Positions 7,551 through 16,124 are shown, counted from the stretch's first letter. The stretch: DNA of 23,688 bases from JAAYKM01 sp964408155 (GCA_964408155.1 CAYOYJ010000018.1:1-23688), one strand, 5' to 3'. Translations and numbers: made by a program. Notes: a model not told the origin generated them from the letters alone.

Positions 7551-8915
7551 ATGTCCTATACGAATACGGCGCTTACGGAGAAAAATCCCTTGAAAAAATT
7601 AACCCCGTCTATCCTGATCGGCGCCGCGATTGTGGTACTGATTGCTGCCGTTTTTTTTATGCTGCCCTTTTTTGAAGGCGGTGCCCCCACCATCAAGCTG
7701 ACTCCTGACATCAAAGCGATCGGTCAGGGGCAAACCTTTACCGTAACGGTTACCGATCAAAAAAGCGGTCTCAAGAGCGTTCTGGTCAACCTGACCCAGA
7801 ACGGTAAAACGCATGTACTGGCCTCCGTCTCCTACCCCGAGAAAGGTCCTCCTTCGCAAGACATACCCGTCAAAATTGATCCTTTGATGAAACTCGCCGA
7901 CGGTCCGGCGACGCTCCAGATCACCGCGGTGGATGCTTCTTTCCGCGAAAACAAGGCCACGCTCACCAAACCCGTTTACGTTGATTTCATGCCGACCCAG
8001 ATTTTCCTCCTCAATACGATGAATCATATCAATCCGGGCGGCGTATGCGTGGTTCTGTATCGCACATCAGAACCGGTTGTGGAAAGCGGTGTTTTCGTTA
8101 ACGAAACCTTTTTCAAGGCCTACCCGATCATCGTATCCGGGAAGCCCTGTTATGTCAGCTATTTTGCCATCCCGATGGACGCCGTTGAGCGGGAACCTCA
8201 GATCCGGGCTTACGTGAAAGATCCCGGTCAGAACGAAACATCGGCCAACATCCGCTTCATTTTGAAGAAAAAGAAGTTTCGAAGCGATAAGGTCAATCTG
8301 AGCAATAACTTCCTCCAGCAGAAAATGCCCGACTTTCAGGCAATGGTTCCGGAACTCCGCGGAAAGCCGCTCGTTGATGTGTTCATATACGTTAATGCAA
8401 AAATGCGTGAAGACAACTTCAAAACCATCCAGACGATCTGCCGGAAATCGCGACCCCAGGCCCTGTGGGATGGGCCATTTCTCCGGATGAAAGACGGCGC
8501 ACCCATGGCGCTTTTCGGCGACCGGCGGCAATGGATATTCGAAGGACGGGAAATCGGGGGAAGTATTCACGAAGGCATCGACTTGGCCTCGACAGAACGG
8601 GCACCCGTCCAGGCGGCGAACAGCGGCGCGATTCTTTTTGCTGGTTCCCTGGGCATCTACGGCAACACCGTAATCATCGACCATGGTCTGGGCATGATCT
8701 CCCTGTATGGACACCTGAGTTCCATTCAAGTCAAGGAAGGTCAATCAGTCAAACTGGGCGATTTAATCGGGAACACGGGCATGTCGGGTCTGGCCGGCGG
8801 AGATCACCTTCACTTCGGCATTATGGTGGGGGAACAGTTCGTCAACCCCATCGAATGGTGGGACCCACACTGGATCGCCGACAACGTCAAGAAAAAGGTG
8901 GAGGTATCCTTTTAG
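7551..8915 (+). CDS. Membrane-anchored M23 family metallopeptidase (LytM-type)
   Basis: This 454-residue protein has one membrane helix (about 19-40), a long periplasmic region, and a C-terminal M23 domain (about 335-435). All zinc ligands and catalytic residues are present: H340 and D344 in HEGID, and H419/H421 in DHLHFG. It should therefore be an active endopeptidase on peptidoglycan cross-bridges or stems, unlike EnvC/NlpD-type inactive relatives. Repeated beta-rich segments between the anchor and the enzyme (for example GQGQTFTVTVTD) look like an Ig-like spacer. The ATG at 7551 is chosen over the GTG at 7542 because GAGGTGA sits five bases before it. Its stop is 4 bp from the stop of the oppositely directed rapZ. 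Confidence 0.92.
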   Translation: MSYTNTALTEKNPLKKLTPSILIGAAIVVLIAAVFFMLPFFEGGAPTIKLTPDIKAIGQGQTFTVTVTDQKSGLKSVLVNLTQNGKTHVLASVSYPEKGPPSQDIPVKIDPLMKLADGPATLQITAVDASFRENKATLTKPVYVDFMPTQIFLLNTMNHINPGGVCVVLYRTSEPVVESGVFVNETFFKAYPIIVSGKPCYVSYFAIPMDAVEREPQIRAYVKDPGQNETSANIRFILKKKKFRSDKVNLSNNFLQQKMPDFQAMVPELRGKPLVDVFIYVNAKMREDNFKTIQTICRKSRPQALWDGPFLRMKDGAPMALFGDRRQWIFEGREIGGSIHEGIDLASTERAPVQAANSGAILFAGSLGIYGNTVIIDHGLGMISLYGHLSSIQVKEGQSVKLGDLIGNTGMSGLAGGDHLHFGIMVGEQFVNPIEWWDPHWIADNVKKKVEVSF

Positions 8916-8919
8916 GAGA

Positions 8920-9786
8920 TCACACTTTACCGACATCCCGGTGGTAGACACTGGCGGGATAGTGGTTTTCATTCAGATAGGCGCCCAGGCGGTTTGCCAT
9001 GACCACGGAGCGATGGCGACCGCCGGTACAGCCCAGGGCGATATTGAGCCTTGATTTGCCTTCCTTTTCGTAAAGCGGCAGCAAAAACCCCATCAGATCC
9101 GTCACTTTCTCCATAAAGCGCGCGCTTTCCTCGTTCGAAAACACGTAGTCTCGAACCGCCGGATCATGACCGTCGCGGCTCTTCAAACCTTCCACAAAAT
9201 ACGGATTCGGAAGAAACCGGACGTCAAATACCATATCCGCATCCACCGGGATACCGTAACGGTAACCAAAGGAGGTGACATAAATCAGGAGCCGCCTCAG
9301 GCCCCCTTCAGTCGCGTATGCCCGCTGGATCACATCCTTTAATTGATGCACATTCAGTGAGGTCGTGTCGATCACACAATCGGCCATGTTCTTCAGGGGG
9401 GTGAGCTTATCCCGCTCAACCTGGATGCCTTCCATGATGGTCCCCTGCGGCGCCAAGGGATGGATACGTCGCGTCTCGCTGAACCGATGCACCAGCACGT
9501 CGTCGGTTGAATCCAGAAATAAAATTTCAATCGTGTACCCCTGCTGTTTTAACTGGGCAAAGATCCGCTGATATTCTTCGAGAAAACTTTTCTCGCGGAG
9601 ATCCATCACCAGAGCAACGCGGTCGATGCGCCTCTCAGGGGTGGACTGGACGCTGAGGAATTGAGGCAGGAGAACAACGGGGAGATTGTCCACACAGTAA
9701 AACCCGATATCCTCCAGGGCGCGCATAACCGTACTTTTCCCCGAACCGGAAAGACCCGTAATGATGACTATACGGACCGTTTTCAT
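8920..9786 (-). CDS. rapZ: RapZ/YvcJ family nucleotide-binding protein (RNase adapter)
   Basis: This 288-residue protein has an N-terminal P-loop GLSGSGKS (residues 11-18), LVMDLREKSF, LFLDSTDDVLVHRFSETRR, and a C-terminal domain with GCTGGRHRSVV and HRDV. In E. coli RapZ brings the small RNA GlmZ to RNase E and so controls glucosamine-6-phosphate synthase; in other phyla its target is less sure, and the E. coli role should not be assumed here. Its start overlaps the hprK stop by four bases (ATGA), with AAGGAG just upstream, so the two are translationally coupled. It is the last gene of the rpoN cluster; the PTS genes ptsH and ptsI that often follow are absent. Confidence 0.95.
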   Translation of the reverse strand: MKTVRIVIITGLSGSGKSTVMRALEDIGFYCVDNLPVVLLPQFLSVQSTPERRIDRVALVMDLREKSFLEEYQRIFAQLKQQGYTIEILFLDSTDDVLVHRFSETRRIHPLAPQGTIMEGIQVERDKLTPLKNMADCVIDTTSLNVHQLKDVIQRAYATEGGLRRLLIYVTSFGYRYGIPVDADMVFDVRFLPNPYFVEGLKSRDGHDPAVRDYVFSNEESARFMEKVTDLMGFLLPLYEKEGKSRLNIALGCTGGRHRSVVMANRLGAYLNENHYPASVYHRDVGKV

Positions 9787-10640
9787 GACATCTCCTTAAG
9801 GTCGGCAAAACGGTGTGCCCATTTTTCGATGCGCATTGAGGCATCTTCCGGGCAAGGGAAAGAGGAAAAGACGGCAAAGGGGACGGATACCCCCATGATG
9901 GTACGCCTTTCTTTTCTTTGCGGCGTTTCCGGCTCCGTTTTCAGTTCACACCATAACCGAAGCGGTGAATCGGACGCTGTCCGTTGAATTCCCGGATAAG
10001 ACCGGCAGGCCATGATTCCTTGATCCCTGAGGGCCACAACGTTCCCCGTCGATCCATGCCCCCGGCCATATAGAATCCGACCTTTTTTTACCACCTCGAT
10101 CAGATCATCGGCAATCCAAACGTGTCCCTTTCCCGTCAACATGAGACCACAGGTGGTTTTCCCCACACCGGCTCGTCCGGTAATCAGCAGGCCCAAGCCA
10201 TAGAGATTAACCAAAACGCCGTGCACCACCACGGTTTTTAATATTTTCTCACGGATCAGACCGGTCAGGCGGCTCTGCAAATAGGGGCCGTCGAAAGCAG
10301 ACGAGAAAAGGGCAATATGGTTATCTGTGCAGAATCGCTTAATATCTTCAGAGGGTTCCTGATCCTCGGCAAAAGCCATACAGGACACCTTTTGTTCCCG
10401 TATCCGGCCCAGAAAGTCATCCAGCGCTGCTGTGGGGGCAAGAAGTCTTTTCGTCGTGCCTGCGGATATCACAAGCATCCCCCCGGCAAAGGTACACGAA
10501 AACGCATGGGATTCGGAAGTTGATAAATACACGGGGCAATCGCGGCCGGGCGCTTTCCTGTCGGGCAGAGAAAAAAACTTCCGGATGCCGAGCCTTGCTT
10601 CCGATCCTTCAAACAGAACTTTGATCGATATTCCCTTCAA
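9783..10640 (-). CDS. hprK: HPr kinase/phosphorylase-like protein, divergent
   Basis: This is a 285-residue member of the HPr(Ser) kinase family, by position and by the run from LDDFLGRIREQKV through SRLTGLIREKI to VVVHGVLVNLYGLGLLITG. H140, a P-loop GRAGVGKT (155-162; usual form GESGIGKS) and the Asp pair D178/D179 in WIADD are present. The later family signature around E-x-RGLGI is poorly kept: the aligned stretch reads VALRDQGIMA, and the protein is some 25 residues short. Kinase fold and nucleotide binding are likely; full kinase/phosphorylase activity is uncertain. The start is a TTG with CAGG upstream, since the nearby ATG is out of frame. It follows ptsN by 24 bp and overlaps rapZ by four bases. 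Confidence 0.8.
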   Translation of the reverse strand: MKGISIKVLFEGSEARLGIRKFFSLPDRKAPGRDCPVYLSTSESHAFSCTFAGGMLVISAGTTKRLLAPTAALDDFLGRIREQKVSCMAFAEDQEPSEDIKRFCTDNHIALFSSAFDGPYLQSRLTGLIREKILKTVVVHGVLVNLYGLGLLITGRAGVGKTTCGLMLTGKGHVWIADDLIEVVKKGRILYGRGHGSTGNVVALRDQGIMACRSYPGIQRTASDSPLRLWCELKTEPETPQRKERRTIMGVSVPFAVFSSFPCPEDASMRIEKWAHRFADLKEMS

Positions 10641-10664
10641 CAGAAAACCTGAGGACTGCTCATC

Positions 10665-11126
10665 TCAGCAGGCATCATCCTTTTCGGCAATCGTACGATA
10701 CAGTTCATCCGCAGTCTTGGCTCCCAAGAGGTGCTTACGGAATTCGACATCCTTGAGCATGCGTGAAAGTTTCGCCAGGGTTTTCAGGTGCTGCCCCGTC
10801 GACTGTTCGGGAGCAACCAGCAAAAAGAACAGGTGGACGGGTTTACCATCCATCGCTTCAAAGGGAATCCCCGCATCGCTTTTTCCGAAGGCGACATACA
10901 TTTCATCCAGATCCGCCAATTTTCCGTGCGGGATGGCGATTCCATCGCCAATACCCGTGGTCCCGAGTTTCTCCCGCTCCAGCAGGGCTTTGACCATGGT
11001 CGACTGATTATATTTAATATTCCCGTAAGTAAAAAGGGATGACAGTTCGGAGAGTACGTCCGCCTTGTCCTTGGACTGTAAGGACACGGCAATGAACTCT
11101 TTTTTTAACATATCGACGATTTTCAT
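10665..11126 (-). CDS. ptsN: PTS IIA-like nitrogen regulatory protein
   Basis: This 153-residue protein is an EIIA-Ntr/fructose-type IIA domain. It is phosphorylated on a histidine, here H67 in GIGDGIAIPHGK, and signals to potassium uptake, sigma54 and other targets rather than moving sugar. The rest fits (LFFLLVAPEQSTGQHLKTLAKLS, split around position 110). I chose the ATG at 11126, giving MKIVDMLKKE and an AGGGA upstream; a TTG at 11147 would overlap hpf and add seven residues. It sits between hpf and hprK in the usual order. No ptsP or npr gene that would supply the phosphate is in the window. Confidence 0.93.
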   Translation of the reverse strand: MKIVDMLKKEFIAVSLQSKDKADVLSELSSLFTYGNIKYNQSTMVKALLEREKLGTTGIGDGIAIPHGKLADLDEMYVAFGKSDAGIPFEAMDGKPVHLFFLLVAPEQSTGQHLKTLAKLSRMLKDVEFRKHLLGAKTADELYRTIAEKDDAC

Positions 11127-11143
11127 TTCCCGTTCCCTGCCCG

Positions 11144-11680
11144 TCAACCGTTCGTTTCAATCACCGCCAGAGAACCGTCTTCACGCCGATACATGACATG
11201 TACATTCTCGGTATAGCTGTCCCGGTAAACCACAAACCGGTTTTTCGTCTCTTCCAGCTGCATGACTGCGTCTTCCACGGACATGGGCATTAAGAGGACC
11301 TTTTTAATTTCCACGATCCGGGGGCTTGCCGCTTCATCTGGGTCTTCGACACCGGTTTCACCGCCCAGGATGCCGGTTTCCTTCCCGCCCGGTTTGTGCG
11401 TCCGGATCTTTTCCTTGTGCTTTTTCAACTGACGCTCCAACTTGTCGACGGCTTCATCAATCGCCAAGTGCATATCTTTTGCTTCTTCTTTGCTGTTAAT
11501 ATTTATGCCATCCGCCAGTAAGCTGATTTCGGCGGCATTTCTGAACTTTTCCACTTGTAGAACAACACGGGCCTCGGCGGGGGTATCGATATACTTGTCG
11601 AGTTTTTTCATCTTGTCTTCCACATATTCCTTCTGCCAGGACTCATCTTCCCCGTTTCGCAAGGTCACTGTAATTCTCAT
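11144..11680 (-). CDS. hpf: Ribosome hibernation promoting factor, long form
   Basis: This 178-residue protein binds the 30S subunit and silences ribosomes in slow growth. The N-terminal S30AE domain (about 1-98) and a separate C-terminal dimerisation domain (about 120-175: VEIKKVLLMPMSVEDAVMQ and ENVHVMYRREDGSLAVIE) mark it as the long form, which makes 100S dimers without RMF. A strong AAGGAGG lies eight bases before the ATG. It is the gene after rpoN but seems to have its own promoter in the 117-bp gap. The ptsN start follows 17 bp after its stop. Confidence 0.95.
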   Translation of the reverse strand: MRITVTLRNGEDESWQKEYVEDKMKKLDKYIDTPAEARVVLQVEKFRNAAEISLLADGININSKEEAKDMHLAIDEAVDKLERQLKKHKEKIRTHKPGGKETGILGGETGVEDPDEAASPRIVEIKKVLLMPMSVEDAVMQLEETKNRFVVYRDSYTENVHVMYRREDGSLAVIETNG

Positions 11681-11763
11681 TATTTAATCCTCCTTAATTT
11701 TTCACTTCGCCCGTTTTGCTGTTTTCCCATGGGCTGATTCAATTACAACATCAAAGAGTTGGC

Positions 11764-11792
11764 CATATAGTGTTGTTGTCGAAAAAAGTCAA
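11764..11792 (-). promoter_or_regulatory. Probable sigma70 promoter of hpf within the rpoN operon
   Basis: On the minus strand TTGACT (11792-11787) and TATATG (11769-11764) are exactly 17 bp apart, between the rpoN stop and the hpf ATG. Transcription would begin near 11757, giving a leader of about 76 bases. It would let hpf, ptsN, hprK and rapZ be expressed apart from the LPS-export genes and rpoN. Seen by eye; not tested. Confidence 0.5.
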
Positions 11793-11797
11793 TCGTT

Positions 11798-13309
11798 TTA
11801 TACGGGTAAGGTCACTTTCTTACGCCGGGATGAGGGAAGGATACCGAGCATTTCCCGATATTTCGCCACGGTCCTCCTGGCTATGGTGATTCCCGCCGTC
11901 TTGAGCCGCTTGACGATGTCCTGATCGCTCAGCGGTTTCTGTCCGTCCTCCTCGCTGATGATCTTACGGATTTTCTCCTTCACGCTTTTGGATGCAATGT
12001 CTTCGCCGTTGACCGTCTGGATGCTGCTGCTGAAGAAATACTTCAATTCGAAGATCCCCCGGGGGGTCAGCATGTACTTGTTGGTGGAAACCCGGCTGAT
12101 AGTGGATTCATGCATTTCCACATCATCTGCCACCTGCTTGAGGACCAGGGGTTTCAGGTAATTGATCCCCCTGTCAAAAAAATCCCGCTGGTACTCGACG
12201 ATACTCTGGGCCACTTTTTCCACGGTTTTTTGACGCTGTTCGATGCTTTTGATTAACCACGTCGCCGATTGAACCCGCTCACGGACATACCGCTTACCTT
12301 CTTCCGCTTTGGCCCCCTTTTTCAAGCCCCCCATGACTTCCTTATAAAGGTTGTTAATCCTCAGGCGCGGCATGCCGTCTTCATTTAGCACCACTTTATA
12401 GTCGTTTCCCTGTTTGACCACATAGACATCCGGCACAATGGGCTGCACCCGCTCCTGGTTAAAAACACTCCCCGGCTTGGGATCCATGCTGCTGATCAAG
12501 GCCACCAACCTGAGCGCTTCGGCCAGGGGGATTTTTAGTTTTCGGGTAATATTGACGTAATTTTTCTTTTCCAAGTCCTTCAGATGATCCCGGATGATGG
12601 CCTCCAATGTCGGGTTGGACGGATCGACGACTTTTGCCTGAATGAGGAGACACTCCTGAAGATTGCGGGCCGCTATCCCGGGTGGATCGAATTCCTGGAT
12701 TTTTTTCAGAACCGTTTCAATAAAAGGCACATCCAATGAGAGTAACTCGGCCAGCTCTTCCAAAGTTACGGCCAGATAACCGTTGGAATCAAGATTACCG
12801 ATGATCTGCTCTCCGGCACGCATTTCGTCCGCCGTCAGACGGGACAATTTAAGCTGCCAGGTGAGATGATCCGAAAGAGACGGCAGGGCTGTGAGGACAT
12901 TGTCCCAGGAAGGATTTTCGCTGTCCCGATGGTCGTAATTGACGCCGACAGGCCCGTAATCTTCAAGATAACTGTTCCAGTCGAACTCGTCTTTTCCGTC
13001 CCCCTCTCCGGTTAATTCTCCGGGTCGTTCCAGGTTCTGCAGGGCTGCTTCCCGATCTGTTCCCTCCGTGGCATCGATTCCTCCCACTGGTTCCGAGCCT
13101 TCGGGTTCTTCGAATTCTCCGCCGGCTTCCGCCTCCATGTCCGTATCCGGGGCCTCTTCGTCCAAGAAGGGATTTTCTTCCATTTCCTGGCGAATCGTAT
13201 CAACAAGCTCCAGACGGGACAGTTGCAACAGTTTGATCGCCTGCTGCAACTGAGGTGTCATAATCAGTTGCTGGGTTAACCGTAAATTCTGTCTCAGTTC
13301 TAAAGCCAT
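11798..13309 (-). CDS. rpoN: RNA polymerase sigma-54 factor
   Basis: This is a full-length 503-residue sigma54. The N-terminal region I (MALELRQNLRLTQQLIMTPQ...) is glutamine/leucine-rich and contacts enhancer-binding activators; an acidic region II spans about 48-115. The core-binding part is at about 125-300, the DNA-binding part has an HTH near 385-405 (DDVEMHESTISRVSTNKYM), and the RpoN box ARRTVAKYR is close to the end. It reads -24/-12 promoters. The start overlaps the lptB stop by ten bases, which indicates coupling. No enhancer-binding activator gene is in the window, and I found no convincing -24/-12 promoter. Confidence 0.97.
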   Translation of the reverse strand: MALELRQNLRLTQQLIMTPQLQQAIKLLQLSRLELVDTIRQEMEENPFLDEEAPDTDMEAEAGGEFEEPEGSEPVGGIDATEGTDREAALQNLERPGELTGEGDGKDEFDWNSYLEDYGPVGVNYDHRDSENPSWDNVLTALPSLSDHLTWQLKLSRLTADEMRAGEQIIGNLDSNGYLAVTLEELAELLSLDVPFIETVLKKIQEFDPPGIAARNLQECLLIQAKVVDPSNPTLEAIIRDHLKDLEKKNYVNITRKLKIPLAEALRLVALISSMDPKPGSVFNQERVQPIVPDVYVVKQGNDYKVVLNEDGMPRLRINNLYKEVMGGLKKGAKAEEGKRYVRERVQSATWLIKSIEQRQKTVEKVAQSIVEYQRDFFDRGINYLKPLVLKQVADDVEMHESTISRVSTNKYMLTPRGIFELKYFFSSSIQTVNGEDIASKSVKEKIRKIISEEDGQKPLSDQDIVKRLKTAGITIARRTVAKYREMLGILPSSRRKKVTLPV

Positions 13310-14133
13310 GATTGCTGCCTGGTAGATGATGCGTCCTGATCTCCCGGATTGTTTTTCCTGCGGCTATCTTTTTTTCCCTTTTCTTTTATCACGGGTTTAT
13401 CCTTGACATCAAAATCAAAATTCTCACCAAAATAGATTTTTCTCGCCATTTCACATTGGGCGATTTCCATGGGGTCACCCTCGACCAACACGGAGCCTTC
13501 GTTAATAATATAGCCCCGATCACACACCGTCAAGGTTTCCCGGACATTGTGATCGGATATCACAACCCCGATTCCTTTTTCCTTCAATTTAAAAATAATC
13601 CCCTGAATATCCGCAACGGCCAAGGGGTCGATCCCGGCAAAAGGCTCATCCAGAAGAATATACCGGGGCGAGGTAACCAGCGCCCGGGTGATCTCCACCC
13701 GCCTCCTTTCGCCTCCTGACAGGGAGTAGGCGTGGTTGTCGGCCAGACTCGTCAGGTCCAGTTCCTGCAGGAGCACCTCAAGACGGGCTTTACGTTCCTT
13801 CCTGGACAACCCCAGTGTTTCCAGAATCGCCATGATGTTGTCCCGTACCGTCAGTTTTCGAAAAACCGAGGGTTCCTGTGGCAGGTAATTCAAGCCTTTC
13901 CTGGCTCTACGGTACATGGGATTCGAGGTTACATCCTCACCATTGAGGAGAATCGTTCCCCCATCCGGTTTGACCAAACCGACGATCATATAAAACGTCG
14001 TGGTTTTTCCGGCGCCGTTCGGTCCCAGAAGTCCCACCACCTCGCCGGGTCGTATGTTCAAATCAACCTGGTTGACAACTCTTCTTCCCTTATAATTTTT
14101 AACCAGGCCGCGTGCTTCCAGTAAGTCCATCAT
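13300..14133 (-). CDS. lptB: LPS export ABC transporter ATP-binding protein
   Basis: LptB powers extraction of LPS from the inner membrane with LptF/LptG. Walker A GPNGAGKT (37-44), signature SLSGGERRR, Walker B YILLDEPFAGIDP and the switch VISDHNVRETL are all present. At 277 residues it is about 35 longer than usual because of a charged C-terminal tail from about 243 (KDKPVIKEKGKKDSRRKNN). The tail's last codons overlap the rpoN start. The ATG at 14133 is followed at once by a second ATG (14130); the ribosome site is weak, so either could be used. lptA lies 66 bp upstream. Confidence 0.95.
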   Translation of the reverse strand: MMDLLEARGLVKNYKGRRVVNQVDLNIRPGEVVGLLGPNGAGKTTTFYMIVGLVKPDGGTILLNGEDVTSNPMYRRARKGLNYLPQEPSVFRKLTVRDNIMAILETLGLSRKERKARLEVLLQELDLTSLADNHAYSLSGGERRRVEITRALVTSPRYILLDEPFAGIDPLAVADIQGIIFKLKEKGIGVVISDHNVRETLTVCDRGYIINEGSVLVEGDPMEIAQCEMARKIYFGENFDFDVKDKPVIKEKGKKDSRRKNNPGDQDASSTRQQSWL

Positions 14134-14199
14134 TTTTCCGCTGATCCGTCCGCTCTTCCCGGCAAGTTGACCGGAAGAGTCCTTGCCTGTTCTTTAAGA

Positions 14200-14763
14200 C
14201 TAAGGTTTTTTCTCTTTCTTCTCCGACGGGAATATCGTCGCACTCACCCGTCCACCGGGATTGATCACTTCACCCCGATTTTCGTTTAAAAACACCACAA
14301 CCTGCTCTCCCCGAATCATATTTTTCCCCTCACTCAGCACCGCATTCCCTTTAACGATGATCTTTTGGGCATCCTGGTGATAAACGGCCTCGTTGCCCGT
14401 CGCTACCCGTTCCCCTTGGGTTACACGCACATTTCCCCTGGCTTCGATACGATCGAGGTCACTGTTTTTCCGGATATCCGTCGCGTCTCCTTTCCCTGCG
14501 CTCTCTTCTTGTCTCTTGTAAAACAGGGTAATCTTTTCGGACCTGATCGTACGGTCGCCTTGGATGGCGATGGCGTTACCGTCAAAAACCACCATGCCCT
14601 TATCGTTGTAGGCGTCCATCCGATCGGAGGTGATCTGAATGGGCGTGTTCCGATCAACGAGATTCTTCTTGGGATTGAGTTCTTTTCCGGACACGCCGCT
14701 TAAAGGACTCAGCATCCAGCAACAGAAGAGCAGAACACATATGATATGTCGGTTTAATCGCAC
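14200..14763 (-). CDS. lptA: LPS transport periplasmic protein LptA
   Basis: LptA forms the beta-jellyroll bridge that carries LPS across the periplasm. The 187-residue product has a signal peptide (about 1-27, cut near GVSG) and an OstA-type core with repeated motifs: ITSDRMDAYNDKGMVVFDGN, RIEARGNVRVTQGERVATGN, and a closing EQVVVFLNENRGEV. I start it at the GTG 14763 because GGGAGGTGA lies five bases before it; a GTG two codons upstream overlaps that site. The ATG in between is out of frame. It lies between lptC (22 bp) and lptB (66 bp), matching its role. Confidence 0.92.
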   Translation of the reverse strand: MRLNRHIICVLLFCCWMLSPLSGVSGKELNPKKNLVDRNTPIQITSDRMDAYNDKGMVVFDGNAIAIQGDRTIRSEKITLFYKRQEESAGKGDATDIRKNSDLDRIEARGNVRVTQGERVATGNEAVYHQDAQKIIVKGNAVLSEGKNMIRGEQVVVFLNENRGEVINPGGRVSATIFPSEKKEKKP

Positions 14764-14785
14764 ATTCACCTCCCGTATTTCTCCA

Positions 14786-15373
14786 TTACCTGACCTTTTT
14801 CCCGGATTCGGGCCGTGGCGAAATCGTGGCCTTGACCTGGGAAAGCAGGGTCAACTGTTTCTTGTCCACCAAAAGATTTAACCCCACACCTTTTACCTCA
14901 ATGTTCTTATTCACCATGGTCACGGGCGATGCCGTATGGATTTTCTTCTCTGCTTCCGTGTAAAAAAGCCGTTCCGTCGTCACCAGCCCACCGTCCTCTG
15001 ACCTGACAGCCACATGACCCGCCATAGATATATTCTTTTTCTCCGTGTCAAAGGTCCCCTCATCGGCGGTAATCGTGTAGATCTTGCCGCTGGGCAGGAT
15101 CAGCTTCACATGAACAGCGTCAAAAACAGCCATATTGTTCTTTTTCTGATATGTAACCGTTTTCGCACGGATTTCATACTTGACATCGCCCCGCCCGACT
15201 TCCGTGAGGAACACATCCTTGGCCTGAAGGTCAACCTTCTCCGGCAGAATTTTCAGCGGTGCCGGGGTTTTCTTCTCCGACTCCCGCAGTCCGGAGTAGA
15301 TAATCCATCCGACGGCCGCTAAAATAACGGCCGTTACGACGGCAATTTTTACCCGGCGCGACTTTCTCATCAT
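14786..15373 (-). CDS. lptC: LPS export system protein LptC
   Basis: LptC anchors the LPS bridge to the inner membrane. Read from the ATG at 15373 it has 195 residues, close to the E. coli length: a basic start (MMRKSRRVK), one membrane helix (about 9-28), then a periplasmic LptC/OstA-like domain with GDVKYEIRAKTVTYQKKNNM, ADEGTFDTEKKNISMAGHV and RLFYTEAEKKIHTASPV. The start is uncertain: the frame is open to a GTG at 15412, with an ATG at 15385, and the only ribosome-site-like stretch (GAAGG) touches that ATG. About 200 bp separate it from kdsC; I saw no gene or clear promoter there. Confidence 0.88.
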   Translation of the reverse strand: MMRKSRRVKIAVVTAVILAAVGWIIYSGLRESEKKTPAPLKILPEKVDLQAKDVFLTEVGRGDVKYEIRAKTVTYQKKNNMAVFDAVHVKLILPSGKIYTITADEGTFDTEKKNISMAGHVAVRSEDGGLVTTERLFYTEAEKKIHTASPVTMVNKNIEVKGVGLNLLVDKKQLTLLSQVKATISPRPESGKKVR

Positions 15374-15572
15374 CAATTCGAACATCCTTCGCCAAGCGGA
15401 AAGAACAAGCACCGGATGTAAAATATTAAAGGACGGGGAACCATGCTTTTTGCCTTCACATCTTTTTTCCCCAAGCCGCCCGAAAACTCAGGCCCAGACT
15501 TTGCATTATCGTCCCCATGATTTGCTTATACCACCCGCCGGACAGACTGTAAAGGCATACTCCGCCAAATTT

Positions 15573-16124
15573 TCAAAGGGAATCGGGGAAATGATACCGT
15601 TCGGCGACTTCTTTCCATTTTCCCTGGGTCTTGAGGATCATTTTGCAGACATCCCGTACGGCGCCTGCACCACCCCGATACGGAGACACATAATCGACCA
15701 AAGGTGGTACTTCTTCCGCCGCATCAGCGACAGTGGCGGAAAAAGCCGCTCTTTTCATCAACGGAATATCAACGATGTCGTCCCCCATATAAGCCACTTC
15801 GGAGAAGGAAATCCCCCTTTGCCCCATAAACTCGCTAAAATATTCGAGTTTATTGAGAATCTTCTGATGAATTTCCGTCACGCCCAAATCCTTTGCCCGA
15901 TGTTCCAAAACACGGGAACGGCGTCCCGTGAGAAACATGATGTTGTATCCGAACCGGATCATCATCTTCAACGCATGACCGTCCCGGACGTTAAAGTGCT
16001 TCGTTTCACGTCCATCGTCATCCATGATGACACAGCCGTCGGTCAGGACCCCGTCTACGTCCAGAACCAGCCAGCGAACGCCTTTGATCTTTTCTGCCAA
16101 TTCCTCGTCTAACGTGTTATGCAT
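15573..16124 (-). CDS. kdsC: 3-deoxy-D-manno-octulosonate 8-phosphate phosphatase
   Basis: KdsC removes phosphate from Kdo-8-phosphate in the cytoplasm. This is a HAD-superfamily tetramer-type enzyme of 183 residues with the nucleophile D22 and acid D24 in LDVDGVLTDG, the threonine motif FLTGRRS, lysine in KILNKLEYF, and the metal Asp pair in MGDDIVD (115/116). The glycine-rich SPYRGGAGAVRDVC end fits the family. AAGGAG lies eight bases before the ATG. It follows kdsA by 52 bp. The isomerase gene kdsD, often between the two, is not here. Confidence 0.95.
   Translation of the reverse strand: MHNTLDEELAEKIKGVRWLVLDVDGVLTDGCVIMDDDGRETKHFNVRDGHALKMMIRFGYNIMFLTGRRSRVLEHRAKDLGVTEIHQKILNKLEYFSEFMGQRGISFSEVAYMGDDIVDIPLMKRAAFSATVADAAEEVPPLVDYVSPYRGGAGAVRDVCKMILKTQGKWKEVAERYHFPDSL

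Noticed and set aside
10432..11007. Long plus-strand frame opposite hprK and ptsN
   Set aside because: It is the reverse-strand shadow of well-supported genes with clear family motifs.
15374..15572. A sigma54 or clear sigma70 promoter before lptC
   Set aside because: A TGGC...TGC-like stretch has the wrong spacing for -24/-12, and the sigma70-like boxes there are too weak to list.
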